A stretch of 64,000 nt of DNA from an uncultured Verrucomicrobiota bacterium (lineage in GTDB: Bacteria; Verrucomicrobiota; Verrucomicrobiia; Opitutales; Intestinicryptomonadaceae). Under the pieces are notes generated by a model. It saw nothing but the letters and a program-made list of their open reading frames with translations, was not told where the DNA came from and did not search any database. Position numbers and translations under genes: made by a program. The DNA is taken from assembly GCA_949293415.1 (NCBI GenBank), contig CASFDK010000043.1, positions 150,047 through 214,046 on the forward strand. Direction: 5' to 3'. Shown in pieces: positions 42,801 to 51,246 of this stretch (positions are counted from its first letter, which is position 1; each line of letters starts with the position of its first letter).

Positions 42801-43550
42801 TTTTTGCCAAGCGGCTTTGGCGGGCGCGTTGAATTTGCCGTCGTCGATTTTTACGTTTTCGAGATGGGTAAGGAACGTGGTGTGGCGGCAGTGGTCGCTC
42901 CAATAGGTGTCGAGCACTCTGATTTCGGTCACCGACGGGTCGCGCTTTTCGGTCTTTGCGAAATAGTCGCGGCAGAAAGCCAAGTCCTTAACCGACATCG
43001 CAAGCGACATCTTTTTGTGGAGTCCGGCGATTTCGCCGTCCGTCATCGATACGAAGCCCGAAATGCGGGCAACCGCCGCGGGAACTTTTGCCGCCTTCAA
43101 AAGCGTCTCGGGCTTGTCGAGTGACGCCTCGCGGCTGTCGACTGCGTTTATCAAATATTTTTTGATGCGCGAAAGACCGTCGGAGGAAAGCCCCGCGCCG
43201 AAAACGTACACCCTTGCGCAGGCGACGGTCGGTCGGGTCTTTGCGACAATCTGCACGCACTGTTCCGCAGAATCGGCGCGTTGGTCGAACTGGCCGGGGA
43301 GGTACTCGACGGCGAAAACCGAATCGCCGTCGTTTGTCGGGAAAGTCTCCTCGTAAATGTTTTCAACGGGCGCTTCGCAAAAAATCAGATTTTTCACAGC
43401 CGCGAACTGCGCATCGTCAATACCCTCGATATCGTAGCGTTGGAGGACACGCATCGACGGAATTTCCGTATTCAGGTTGCCCCTCAAATCCTCGAGAAGC
43501 GCGGTTGACGAATGTCCGTTTTTTTCTTCTACAAATACTCTGCGAATCAT
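39834..43550 (-). CDS. purL: phosphoribosylformylglycinamidine synthase, long single-chain form
   Basis: 1238 residues from the ATG at 43550. This start gives MIRRVFVEEKNG, matching the family N-terminus; further in-frame starts lie up to 16 codons upstream. It converts FGAR to FGAM with ATP and glutamine in purine synthesis. Synthetase motifs include ETHNHPTEIEPFGGAATCLG and a repeated AIRS-like half. The C-terminal glutaminase domain has FPGTNCEYDTARAF, nucleophile Cys1079 in LGICNGFQALV and His in VSHGEGKF. All activities are in one chain, as in the Clostridium/Bacteroidetes clade, so no PurS/PurQ is needed. Monocistronic. Confidence 0.95.
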   Translation of the reverse strand: MIRRVFVEEKNGHSSTALLEDLRGNLNTEIPSMRVLQRYDIEGIDDAQFAAVKNLIFCEAPVENIYEETFPTNDGDSVFAVEYLPGQFDQRADSAEQCVQIVAKTRPTVACARVYVFGAGLSSDGLSRIKKYLINAVDSREASLDKPETLLKAAKVPAAVARISGFVSMTDGEIAGLHKKMSLAMSVKDLAFCRDYFAKTEKRDPSVTEIRVLDTYWSDHCRHTTFLTHLENVKIDDGKFNAPAKAAWQKYLDQRKELKLAERGKHVCLMDVALIGMRALRKAGKLADLEESEEINAASIVVDVDVDGEKQPWLVMFKNETHNHPTEIEPFGGAATCLGGAIRDPLSGRSYVYQAMRVTGAGDPRTPFEKTLHGKLPQRKIVTGAANGYSSYGNQIGLATGQVTEIYDEGYVAKRMEIGAVVAAAPRNMVYRGTPECGDVILLVGGRTGRDGIGGATGSSKDHTEKALENSAEVQKGDAPMERKLQRLFRNPQASLLIKRCNDFGAGGVSVAIGELAPSLEINLDAVPKKYRGLDGTELAISESQERMAVVVSPADAEKFKAFAAEENLECTHVADVTDTGRLVMKWKGDSVVNLRRDFLDTNGTTAVASAEIVEPSEKTPFEANAKKASDKPAWLDMLSSLNCCSQRGLVERFDSSIGASAVLHPYGGEKLATAPEAMCSKIPLLKGETNTGTLFSFGFNPNISKWSPFHGAQYAVLESVAKIAAAGGDISRIRFTFQEYFEKLRDNPARWGKPLAALLGALDAQLELGSAAIGGKDSMSGSFNEIDVPPTLVSFAMCPCDVRNVISPEFKRAGSRVALVEVAKRADLTPDWEDAKKKYAAVFAAIKDGKIVSAHTLRFGGLAEAVAKMSFGNEIGFEFDSDIPAFDLDYGAMLVELADGAEIDFGKVVGRTISLPEIRVGATSIAISELKSAWSSPLEKIFPTLAAQSQDGNLPKPGFANKNIAVAPSKCAKPQVFIPVFPGTNCEYDTARAFERAGAVAKTFVFRNMNDSDVAFSIAEMKKLIDQSQILMIPGGFSAGDEPAGSGKFIAAVFRNHALTDAVMSLLKDRKGLILGICNGFQALVKLGLVPFGEVRELAADSPTLTYNNIGRHVSCYVRTRVASTLSPWLADCNVDDRYIIPVSHGEGKFIAPQSVLESLARNGQIATQYVDENGNPSAAIPFNPNGSLDAIEGITSPDGLVFGKMGHTERFGANVGKNIVGNKIQPIFGAGVKYFK

Positions 43551-43661
43551 CCCGAACATCATCCGCAAATATTGCATTTTCGCAATTCTTTTCTCCAAAA
43601 AAATCTTGCCCGAAATTCCGAAAAAGCTTTACCGAAAAGGGGCGTCGGGCATACTGGCGGA

Positions 43662-44579
43662 ATGTTCAAAAAATATGCAATGGCACTGTTGACCGTCGCG
43701 GCGGCGTTTACGGCAACGGCAAGAATAAACTCGTTCGGCGATCCCGCCTATTACGGGCTCGCGGAATCGCCCGACCAATGGTACGAGGTAAACCCCTACA
43801 CTTGGGATGTTTTCACGTCGTTTGACGGCGACAAAATTTTCGGCGTAAACGACGAACGCCGTACGGTTCTACAAGCCGAATTCTATTCGACGGGCGTCAT
43901 GGAGGGCAGAAAGGTCGGCGACTTCACGGCGGTCGCATCGCTTACCGACCGCAGCGCGTTCTTCGGCGGCGACGGCTACCTTGACCTCTACTATTTCGCC
44001 CCCGTGGACGCGAACAAATATGCCCAACAAATAGCATTTTTCGGCGGATGGAAATATAATGTATTAAAATATGTCGACATCGACATAGGCGGCAACATTA
44101 TCTATTCGACAAAACCCGTTGTCGGGCCCGGGATGGTTGTAAAAAATATGGGCGGAGAAACCCTGCGCGGCGACATCTACGTGGGCTTCACAACCGACAA
44201 GCTTTACGTCAACCCGTTTGTCTTTGCGGGCTACGACCCCACTTACGACGAGCTTCGCTTCACGGCTGGCATCGGTCCGAAATTCGGGCTTGAAGAACTT
44301 ACGACCATAAGGGGACTTTATGTGGAATCGAAATGTCTGCTCGGTTATGTGCGCGCGCAACGTTTCTCGGGTAGCGAAGTTGTCGGCGGCGGCTACTGGA
44401 GAAACGAATATTCATACATCCAGACCGAGGCGAACCTTGTGTATGAATACAAACATTTGCGTACTTTTGCGGGCGTTGGCTGGGCAATACACAACGACGG
44501 CGAATATGCTCCCAACGGCGAATATCTCGGCGGCGACAACAACGTCTGGGTGGGCGGCGGAATCGGCTGGATATTTTAA
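43662..44579 (+). CDS. outer-membrane beta-barrel-like protein
   Basis: 305 residues from the ATG at 43662 (GGCGGA upstream), which opens a signal peptide (MFKKYAMALLTVAAAFTATA). The rest alternates polar and aromatic residues in strand-like stretches (DGYLDLYYFAPVD, DIDIGGNIIYSTKPVV, GDIYVGFTTDKLYVNPFVFA) and ends in a terminal Phe (GGGIGWIF), the BamA recognition pattern of outer-membrane barrels. No specific porin or transporter family is recognised. Divergent from purL with about 110 bases between; the terminator is shared with clpX. Confidence 0.65.
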   Translation: MFKKYAMALLTVAAAFTATARINSFGDPAYYGLAESPDQWYEVNPYTWDVFTSFDGDKIFGVNDERRTVLQAEFYSTGVMEGRKVGDFTAVASLTDRSAFFGGDGYLDLYYFAPVDANKYAQQIAFFGGWKYNVLKYVDIDIGGNIIYSTKPVVGPGMVVKNMGGETLRGDIYVGFTTDKLYVNPFVFAGYDPTYDELRFTAGIGPKFGLEELTTIRGLYVESKCLLGYVRAQRFSGSEVVGGGYWRNEYSYIQTEANLVYEYKHLRTFAGVGWAIHNDGEYAPNGEYLGGDNNVWVGGGIGWIF

Positions 44580-44652
44580 GTTTGCGGATTGCCGAGCGTT
44601 TTCAAAGAGCGCACGCGGACGCGCCTTTCAATGAAAGATAAATAACAAAAAA

Positions 44653-44678
44653 AGGCGCGACAATAGTCGCGTCTTTTT
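44653..44678. terminator. bidirectional terminator between the beta-barrel gene and clpX
   Basis: GGCGCGAC / GTCGCGTC stem with an AATA loop (one wobble pair), flanked by an A-run on one side and T5 on the other. Confidence 0.75.
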
Positions 44679-44695
44679 CGTACCGAATTTAGGCG

Positions 44696-45925
44696 TCATT
44701 TGCCTTTGCCGAATGTCTTTTCGACCTTTTCGGCATCCACAACGACTTTTTTCTTGGAGCTGTCGTCGGGCAGTTCGTACATTACGTCGAGCATAATTTT
44801 TTCCATTATCGAACGCAACGCGCGCGCGCCCGTGCCGAAATCGAGAGCCTTTTGGGCGACCGCCTCTACCGCGCCTTTCGTAAATTCGAGCTTCACGCCG
44901 TCGATCGAAAGAAGTTTCGAGTACTGGCGGATGAGCGAGTTTTTCGTCTTTGTGAGAATGTGCACAAGGTCGTCTTTCGTCAATTCGTCGAGCGTGCATA
45001 CAACGGGAAGTCTGCCGATAAACTCGGGGATAAAGCCGAACGACACCAAGTCTTCGGGCTGGACGCCCTTTGCAATGGATTTCGAGTCTCCGCCCGTCCT
45101 GTCTTCGTCGAAGCCCATCACCTTTTCGTCCGATCTGCGCGCTATGATTTTATCCAACCCCACAAATGCGCCGCCGCAGATGAACAGGATGTTGCGCGTG
45201 TTCACGCGGATATACTCTTGGTCGGGGTGCTTTCTGCCGCCCTTCGGGGGAATGTTGCAAACCGTGCCCTCGAGCATTTTCAGCAGTGCCTGCTGAACGC
45301 CCTCGCCGCCTACGTCGCGTGTGATAGAAACGTTCTCCATCTTGCGGCAGATTTTGTCGATTTCGTCGATGTAGATGATGCCGCATTCTGCGCGTGCAAC
45401 GTCGAAATCAGCCGCGCGCAGGAGATTCAAGACTATGTTTTCAACGTCCTCGCCGACATAGCCCGCCTCGGTTACATTCGTTGCGTCGCCGATTGCGAAA
45501 GGCACGTTGAGCATTTTTGCGAGTGTGCGGGCAAGGTACGTTTTGCCGCTGCCCGTCGGTCCGATGAGAAGCACGTTGCTCTTTTCGATTTCGACATCCG
45601 AAAATTCCGAGTCGCTCGGCGTGTCCTTGAGGATTTCGGACTTCAAACGCTTGTAGTGGTTGTAGACCGCAACGCTCAAAACCTTCTTGGCATCGTCCTG
45701 CCCAACAATGTACTTGTCGAGTTCCGCCTTCATTTCGGAAGGCTTGCGCACTTCGAACTCAAGCGAATTTTCGAGTTTCTTCTTCTTCATTTTCGCATCG
45801 CGCAAAGCGATTGCATTGTGGAGAACCTCGACGCATTGCGGGCAGATGGTCGCCCCGTCGATTCCGGGGACGAGCTCGCCAGCGACGTTTATCGGACGGC
45901 CGCAAAAACTGCATTTGTCTTTCAT
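44696..45925 (-). CDS. clpX: ATP-dependent Clp protease ATP-binding subunit ClpX
   Basis: 409 residues from the ATG at 45923-45925, 7 bases after the clpP stop; an upstream TTG inside clpP is unlikely. The zinc-binding domain uses Cys5, Cys8, Cys28 and Cys31 (CSFCG ... CPQC). AAA+ motifs: Walker A GPTGSGKT (122-129), Walker [11 protein letters not shown] and the pore loop GYVGEDV. Also present is the IGF-type ClpP-docking region, here [12 protein letters not shown]. ClpX unfolds tagged substrates for ClpP. It forms the classical tig-clpP-clpX order. Confidence 0.95.
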   Translation of the reverse strand: MKDKCSFCGRPINVAGELVPGIDGATICPQCVEVLHNAIALRDAKMKKKKLENSLEFEVRKPSEMKAELDKYIVGQDDAKKVLSVAVYNHYKRLKSEILKDTPSDSEFSDVEIEKSNVLLIGPTGSGKTYLARTLAKMLNVPFAIGDATNVTEAGYVGEDVENIVLNLLRAADFDVARAECGIIYIDEIDKICRKMENVSITRDVGGEGVQQALLKMLEGTVCNIPPKGGRKHPDQEYIRVNTRNILFICGGAFVGLDKIIARRSDEKVMGFDEDRTGGDSKSIAKGVQPEDLVSFGFIPEFIGRLPVVCTLDELTKDDLVHILTKTKNSLIRQYSKLLSIDGVKLEFTKGAVEAVAQKALDFGTGARALRSIMEKIMLDVMYELPDDSSKKKVVVDAEKVEKTFGKGK

Positions 45926-45932
45926 TGCGCTA

Positions 45933-46529
45933 TTATGCGTCGCGTTTTCTTTCGATAACTTTGTCGACAATGCCGTACTTTACGGCTTCTTCGGCTGTCA
46001 TATAGAAGTCGCGGTCGGAGTCCTTTTCGATTTGCTCGACGGATCTTCCCGTGTCTTTCGAAAGAATCTCGTTTATCTTCTTGCGCCAACGCAAAATTTC
46101 GTTCGCGGCAATGGATATGTCGCGGGACTGCCCCGTTGCGCCGCCGTAGGGTTGGTGTATCATTACGCGCGAGTTCGGCAACGAATAACGCTTGCCCTTT
46201 GTGCCCGCCGCCAAGAGGATAGTCGCCATACTCGCCGCCTGCCCGACGCAGTATGTGACGACATCGCAATGCAGAAACTTCATCGTGTCGTATATCGCCA
46301 TCCCTGCAGTCAGCGAACCACCGGGGCTGTTGATGTAAATGTGGATGTCTTTTTTCGAGTCTTCCATCTGGAGGAAGAGCAACTGCGCGATTACCGCATT
46401 GGCAACGCCGTCGGTGATGGGCGTGCCGATGAAAACAATTCTGTCCTTGAGCAGACGCGAATAAACGTCCCACGAACGCTCGGTTCTGCCGTCGCGCTCG
46501 AAAACAGTAGGTATGTAGTATTCTCCCAT
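45933..46529 (-). CDS. clpP: ATP-dependent Clp protease proteolytic subunit ClpP
   Basis: 198 residues, the standard length. Catalytic Ser100 in VGQAASMA, His125 in VMIHQPYGG and the Asp of the DRD motif at 172-174. The chamber motif [16 protein letters not shown] is present. It forms the tetradecameric peptidase partnered with ClpX, whose gene follows 7 bases downstream; tig lies 97 bases upstream. Confidence 0.96.
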   Translation of the reverse strand: MGEYYIPTVFERDGRTERSWDVYSRLLKDRIVFIGTPITDGVANAVIAQLLFLQMEDSKKDIHIYINSPGGSLTAGMAIYDTMKFLHCDVVTYCVGQAASMATILLAAGTKGKRYSLPNSRVMIHQPYGGATGQSRDISIAANEILRWRKKINEILSKDTGRSVEQIEKDSDRDFYMTAEEAVKYGIVDKVIERKRDA

Positions 46530-46561
46530 ATATTTTTTTATATTGAAATCATTAAATCGGC

Positions 46562-46600
46562 AAACGCGACTTCCCCGTTAAGGGAAAATCGCGTTTTTTT
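46562..46600. terminator. hairpin between tig and clpP
   Basis: AAACGCGA ... TCGCGTTT with inner TTCCC / GGGAA pairing. The T-run is on the plus strand, whereas both flanking genes are on the minus strand and see only a short TTT tail. It may be a partial terminator that lowers tig read-through into clpP. Confidence 0.5.
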
Positions 46601-46626
46601 GAAAGGCGGAACTTGTAGAACCGCGA

Positions 46627-47934
46627 TTACGCCTTCTTGAAAGACACTTCGGTCTTGTCGGCGATGAAGTTGATTGCCTTTTGCAGAAGCGCGTCGGAAC
46701 GCAGGCGGTTTGCGCGCGCCCTATCCTTCTGGATTTGCTTTACCAGTTCTTCGGGCTTTGTATGCGTGCGCATCGATTCCTGCCAGAGCATTCTGCTCAT
46801 GTCTTCATTGTCGATTTTAAGGTCGTTTGATTTGGCTACACGGTTGAGGAAAATGCGCATTTTTGCGCGGCCTTCCGCTTCTTTGCCCGCGCTTTCGAAG
46901 AGCGTTTCCTTGTTCTTTTCGATGTCTTCGCGCGAAGCGCCCTGCGACATAAAGCGCATCATCATTTCCTCGAGAATCGAGTGGCGTTCGTCTTCGACCG
47001 CGCTTTCGGGAAGTTTGAATTCGGTCTTTTCCATCAGTTGTTCAACCGCGAACTGACGCTTGAGGACTTCGTTGTTCGACTTCTTTTCGTTTTCGATGTT
47101 CTGCCTGATTTTTTCGCGGAACTTCTCTTCGGAATCGACATCGAAATTCTTCAAAAATTCTGCGTCGAGCTTGGGAAGTTCCTTTTCGCGGATGTCGAAA
47201 ATTTCGACTTCATACTGGGCCGTCTTGCCCGCGATTTTGTCGTTCTTGACATCCTTGGGGAATTCGTGCGAAAGGGTCTTCTTTTCGCCCTTTTTCATTC
47301 CGACGATACCCTGTACGATGCCCTGAATGCCGGGGGCATCCTTGTTGCCCGCTTCTTCCCAAGTAGATTTCTGGTCGGCGTAAAGGGGCATTTCGGGGGC
47401 GAGTTCGTTGACCGAAACGCCGTCAACCTTGCCCGCATACGACAGGCGAACGAAGTCGCCGGCCTTGATTTCGCGGTCTACTTCGTTGTATTTCGCCGCC
47501 TGATTGAGGTAGTATTTTACGGCGTTGTCGATTTCCTCTTCGGAAACGTCGGTAGGTTCTAGCTCTACCTTCGTTTCGAGCGATTCGGGAAGTTTTACTT
47601 CGGGATAGATGTCGGTCGTGAAAACGAGCTGAACGCCGCCGTCTTTGTCTTCCTTAGCCAAATCCACAACGGAGTAAACGTCGAACTCCTTGATGTCGTT
47701 CAGAGCTTCGATTGCCTTGCTTGTAAGGGAACGTTCGAGCTGTTCCTTAATGCCTCCGGCGTAAAGCTTTAGGACCATATTTACGGGAGCTTTTCCGGGG
47801 CGGAAGCCGGGGATTTTCGCGCTCTTTACAAAGTCTTTTACCACTTTTTCGTTCTCTTCGGCAACCTGTGCGGCGTCGAAGGCGAACGTGATTTTCTTGC
47901 GTGTATCGTTGATGTTTTCGATGTTTGTTTTCAT
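46627..47934 (-). CDS. tig: trigger factor, ribosome-associated chaperone
   Basis: 435 residues from the ATG at 47932-47934. The N-terminal ribosome-binding domain includes the signature GFRPGKAP (about residues 44-51). A central FKBP-like peptidyl-prolyl isomerase domain follows (GDFVRLSYAGKVDG ... MKKGEKKTLSHEFPKDV), then a long helical C-terminal chaperone domain. It binds nascent chains at the ribosome exit. First gene of tig-clpP-clpX. Confidence 0.94.
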   Translation of the reverse strand: MKTNIENINDTRKKITFAFDAAQVAEENEKVVKDFVKSAKIPGFRPGKAPVNMVLKLYAGGIKEQLERSLTSKAIEALNDIKEFDVYSVVDLAKEDKDGGVQLVFTTDIYPEVKLPESLETKVELEPTDVSEEEIDNAVKYYLNQAAKYNEVDREIKAGDFVRLSYAGKVDGVSVNELAPEMPLYADQKSTWEEAGNKDAPGIQGIVQGIVGMKKGEKKTLSHEFPKDVKNDKIAGKTAQYEVEIFDIREKELPKLDAEFLKNFDVDSEEKFREKIRQNIENEKKSNNEVLKRQFAVEQLMEKTEFKLPESAVEDERHSILEEMMMRFMSQGASREDIEKNKETLFESAGKEAEGRAKMRIFLNRVAKSNDLKIDNEDMSRMLWQESMRTHTKPEELVKQIQKDRARANRLRSDALLQKAINFIADKTEVSFKKA

Positions 47935-48122
47935 AATATTAAATTGTTTTTGTCGAATTTCTCCGCTTTCTAAAAATATTAAGTTGCAAGAATGGCAAAT
48001 CGCAAGGGGAACGTCAATGATATAAAACAAAAATTGCGAGCTATTGTAAGGTATCGACCGACGAAAAAATAATGGTATTTTACCCGTTTCGAAGACAAGC
48101 AAAATAAGTTCGAAAAATCAAA
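47935..48122. other. tig upstream region, no gene
   Basis: AT-rich upstream region of tig. No open reading frame or RNA gene is recognised; it presumably holds the tig promoter. Confidence 0.4.
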
Positions 48123-48156
48123 GCGATTGAGCGGCGGAAAACCGCCGCCCAATCGC
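48123..48156. repeat. near-perfect 15-bp inverted repeat
   Basis: GCGATTGAGCGGCGG and CCGCCGCCCAATCGC around an AAAA loop, with one mismatch-type bulge. It lies just beyond the terminator of the sugar-acid operon and has no T-run; possibly a back-up terminator or mRNA-stabilising stem. Confidence 0.6.
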
Positions 48157-48166
48157 GAGCTTATAC

Positions 48167-48194
48167 AAAAAAGGCGGCAACTATAGCTGCCGCC
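48167..48194 (-). terminator. intrinsic terminator of the sugar-acid operon
   Basis: Minus strand: GGCGGCA, 8-base loop, TGCCGCC, then T6. It lies 52 bases after the stop of the enolase-superfamily gene. Confidence 0.85.
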
Positions 48195-48245
48195 GCGGTA
48201 TCACAAATAGGAACGAAGTTCCGTAGCCGTGCAGTCTGCAGCCTG

Positions 48246-49568
48246 CTATGACCAACGGCGGTCGTTCGACCATTCCTTATCCCACTGGGATGTATCGCCC
48301 CAAGCTTCGGGGAAGTCTTCGTGGAGCTTTTCCTTGATGAGATCCTCGTTGAGCGATTCAATACCCAAGCCTGGGGCGTCGGGAACGGCGATGTAGCCGT
48401 TGTCTACGAGGGGCTTCGGGAGACCGTTGACGAGGCTGTCCCACCACGGAACGTCGACCGAGTGGACTTCAAGAGCCGTGAAGTTGCGCGTAGCGGCGGC
48501 AACGTGGACGGCAGCCATACACGCAATCGGGCTTTCCGCCATATGGATGGCCATCGCTGTGTGGTGCTCTTCGGCGAGGTCGCCAATCTTCTTGGTTTCG
48601 AGAATGCCGCCCGCAGTGAGAATGTCGGGGTGGACGACAGCCAGCGCGCCCGATTCGAGCAGCGGCATAAAGTTCTCCTTGAGGTAGATGTCTTCGCCGG
48701 TGCCGAGGGGAGTCGTGGTTGAGTTCGCCAGCTTTACATACTGGTCGGTGTACTGCCACGGAACGGGGTCTTCCATCCACGCAAGGTTGAACTTTTCGAG
48801 ACGCTTGCCGAGCTTTATGCAGTCTTCAACGGGAATGTGTCCGAGGTGGTCGATTGCAATCGGAATTTCGTAGCCGACTTCCGCACGGCACTCCGCCATA
48901 TAATTTTCGAGGTAGTCCAAACCCTTTTCGGTGATGTGGATACCCGTGAAGGGGTGAGCCGTGTTGAAGAGATCGTAAGCTTCGCCGCGCATCGCACGGG
49001 GGTCGATTGAGCCGTGGGGTGTGGTGAAGACGGTCTTCTTGTACTCGCGCATTTTTTCGAGGAAGCCGAGGGGCGCGGAAAGCGCTCCGGGGACATCCAT
49101 CAAAAGCTCGATACCCAAGTCCATCTTCATAAAGGTGAAGCCCTGAGCCTTGCGGTCTTTGAGAGCCTTGCCCATGTCGCGGCCGCCGCCTTCGCTGTCG
49201 GTGTCGCAGTAGATGCGGATCTTGTTGCGGTACTTACCGCCGAGCAACTGCCAAACGGGAACTCCCCAAGCCTTGCCAGCCAAGTCCCAAAGTGCGACTT
49301 CAATGCCGCATACGCCGCCGGCCTGACGTGAGTCGCCGCCGAACTGCTTGATGCGATTGAAAATCTTTTCGACATTGCAGGGGTTTTCGCCGAGAATGCG
49401 GCTCTTGAGCATTGCCGCATAGGTTCTGCTCGACGCGTCGCGGACTTCGCCGTAACCGACCAAACCCTGATTGGTGTAAATCTTAATCAGAGTGCAACGC
49501 TTCGGCGCGCCGTCGATATCGGCGAAGCGCATATCGGTAATTTTGAGTGTTGAAGGATCGATTTTCAT
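48246..49568 (-). CDS. enolase-superfamily (mandelate racemase/muconate lactonizing) sugar-acid dehydratase
   Basis: 440 residues from the ATG at 49566-49568. N-terminal capping domain, then the barrel with metal ligands Asp240 (IAIDHLGH), Glu266 (WMEDPVP) and Glu292 (GTGEDIY). The likely acid/base residues are Lys148 (FMKMD) and His342 (AIHMAES). This ligand pattern fits acid-sugar dehydratases of the D-galactonate/mannonate type, which turn aldonates into 2-keto-3-deoxy acids. The substrate cannot be named from sequence. It is the last gene of an operon with a LacI regulator, MFS transporter, SDR dehydrogenase and RraA-like aldolase, consistent with uptake and breakdown of a sugar acid. Confidence 0.85.
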   Translation of the reverse strand: MKIDPSTLKITDMRFADIDGAPKRCTLIKIYTNQGLVGYGEVRDASSRTYAAMLKSRILGENPCNVEKIFNRIKQFGGDSRQAGGVCGIEVALWDLAGKAWGVPVWQLLGGKYRNKIRIYCDTDSEGGGRDMGKALKDRKAQGFTFMKMDLGIELLMDVPGALSAPLGFLEKMREYKKTVFTTPHGSIDPRAMRGEAYDLFNTAHPFTGIHITEKGLDYLENYMAECRAEVGYEIPIAIDHLGHIPVEDCIKLGKRLEKFNLAWMEDPVPWQYTDQYVKLANSTTTPLGTGEDIYLKENFMPLLESGALAVVHPDILTAGGILETKKIGDLAEEHHTAMAIHMAESPIACMAAVHVAAATRNFTALEVHSVDVPWWDSLVNGLPKPLVDNGYIAVPDAPGLGIESLNEDLIKEKLHEDFPEAWGDTSQWDKEWSNDRRWS

Positions 49569-49614
49569 AAATTTTTCTTGCTTGGTATTTCTTCGAAAAA
49601 ACACGGGGTACGGC

Positions 49615-50370
49615 TTAGAAATAGCCGCCCTTCTTTGTGATGGAATCGATGGATTCGCCCGCGTTTACCCACGAGAAAATCTTCTTTTCGTTTTCGCGGA
49701 TTTCCTCAGCGCGTACGAGAACGTCCCAAGCGATTTGGCGGGGAACGCAGAGCACGCCGTCGATGTCGCCCATAATGATGTCTCCGGGCTTGATGGTGAC
49801 GTTGCCGATTTTAATCGGAACTTGGTAGTGCGTGATGAGGCAGCGACCGAGGCTTCCGTTGGAAATGCGGTAGCGGTAGAACACGGGGAAATCCTTTTCG
49901 AGGATTTGGTGCGTGTCGCGGATGCCGCCGTCGATGCAGGCAGCGCGCACCTTTTTGCCGACGGCGGTTGCCGTCATAACGCCGCCCCAGAGAGTGGCTT
50001 CTTCGTCGAGGCTGGTATCCCACATTACGAAAGCGTCTTCGTGCATTGCGTCGAGCATTTCGGAGCGGAAAGTCATTTCGCCCGTAATCTTGACGTTCGG
50101 CGAGCTCTTGACGGTGAACGCGATACCCGCAACGGTGCGCTCGGGACGGAGCGGAATTATGCGGTGCGGAAGAGCCTGATTGAGCAGGCAGAATTCGCGC
50201 ATAACGTCGTTAATCGCGCCGGTGTAGAGCGATTCATAGCGCGCGAGAAGCTCCTTTTCGGGAATGGGGAACTTGACATCGCTGATGCTTTCCCTTTCGC
50301 GGATGAGCTTTTCGAGTTTCATCATTTTTGCCTCTTTCTGAAGCATGTTTTCTTCTTGTTGTTCTGACAT
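49615..50370 (-). CDS. RraA-like / 4-hydroxy-4-methyl-2-oxoglutarate aldolase family protein
   Basis: 251 residues. The family core is GGVMTATAVGKKVRAACIDG followed by GIRDT, with the catalytic-type Arg151-Asp152, then PVFYRY and KPGDIIMGDIDGVLCVP. Class II HMG aldolases of this fold cleave 4-hydroxy-2-keto acids with a divalent metal; RraA itself inhibits RNase E. The operon context with a sugar-acid dehydratase favours aldolase activity on a 2-keto-3-deoxy or related product. An in-frame ATG pair at residues 16-17 is an alternative start. No Shine-Dalgarno is visible. Confidence 0.82.
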   Translation of the reverse strand: MSEQQEENMLQKEAKMMKLEKLIRERESISDVKFPIPEKELLARYESLYTGAINDVMREFCLLNQALPHRIIPLRPERTVAGIAFTVKSSPNVKITGEMTFRSEMLDAMHEDAFVMWDTSLDEEATLWGGVMTATAVGKKVRAACIDGGIRDTHQILEKDFPVFYRYRISNGSLGRCLITHYQVPIKIGNVTIKPGDIIMGDIDGVLCVPRQIAWDVLVRAEEIRENEKKIFSWVNAGESIDSITKKGGYF

Positions 50371-50424
50371 ATTTTTATGTTTTTATATGTTAAATAATCG
50401 CTTGTGTATTGTGAAAAAAACGGT

Positions 50425-51216
50425 TTATCCGGGGAGGCGCAAACCGCCGTCGACGACGATGTTCGCGCCCGTAATGTACCTGCCGGCGTCGGAGCAGAGC
50501 AACAACGCCGCGCCCGCCGCGTCGGCGGGTTCCGCATAGGTGTGCGAGGGAATGCAGTCGGTAACGCGCTTTGCGTAGACGGGGTTTGAAAGGGCTTCGT
50601 CGTTTCTATCGGTGGCGAATACCCCGGGGGCGATGTTATTTACGGTTATGCCTTCGCACGCAACCTGCCTGCCGATGTTGCGCACGAGGTTTTCCTGCGC
50701 CGACTTGCTCGCCGCGTAGACCGCCATTTCGGGGTGCGGACGGAACTCCTGCACGCTGCCTATTGTGACGATTCTGCCCCATTTTTTCGCCTTCATCACG
50801 GGATAGAAAAGCTGCGCCAAGAGAAGCGTGGAATGGAAATTCACCTGCATTTGCGTCAGAGCCTCTCCGAGCGGAATTTTGTCCCACGGCGTGCGGAACT
50901 GCATCGAGGCGTTGGCGACGAATATGTCGGGAAGTTCCGACTTCGCCTTGATTTGTTCGGCAATTTTCACGGGGGCTTCGGGGTCGCTCAAATCGCCCGT
51001 AACGGCGAAGCTCGAGGGGCTGAGCTTGCGGACGGATTCGAGAGCCGTCGAAAGCTTTTCGCTTTCCCTCACGCCGTGCACGATTACCTGCGCGCCGTAC
51101 TCGGCAAGCCCGAGGGCAATCGCCCTGCCGATGCCGCGCGCCGATCCCGTAACGAATGCGCGGTGCCCTTTCAGGCAGAAACGCTCGTGGAGTTTGATGT
51201 CGTCTGAATATTCCAT
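50425..51216 (-). CDS. SDR-family oxidoreductase (gluconate 5-dehydrogenase-like)
   Basis: 263 residues. NAD(P)-binding TGSARGIGR (23-31), NAS in VANASMQ, and the catalytic Ser154, Tyr167 and Lys171 (YAASK). The C-terminal GANIVVDGGLRLPG is typical of classical SDRs acting on sugar acids or polyols. Encoded between the MFS transporter and the RraA-like gene; it probably interconverts a keto and hydroxy form of the operon substrate. Exact substrate unknown. Confidence 0.85.
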   Translation of the reverse strand: MEYSDDIKLHERFCLKGHRAFVTGSARGIGRAIALGLAEYGAQVIVHGVRESEKLSTALESVRKLSPSSFAVTGDLSDPEAPVKIAEQIKAKSELPDIFVANASMQFRTPWDKIPLGEALTQMQVNFHSTLLLAQLFYPVMKAKKWGRIVTIGSVQEFRPHPEMAVYAASKSAQENLVRNIGRQVACEGITVNNIAPGVFATDRNDEALSNPVYAKRVTDCIPSHTYAEPADAAGAALLLCSDAGRYITGANIVVDGGLRLPG

Positions 51217-51246
51217 TTTTTGAAGTCCTTTCGTTGTTGGTAAATT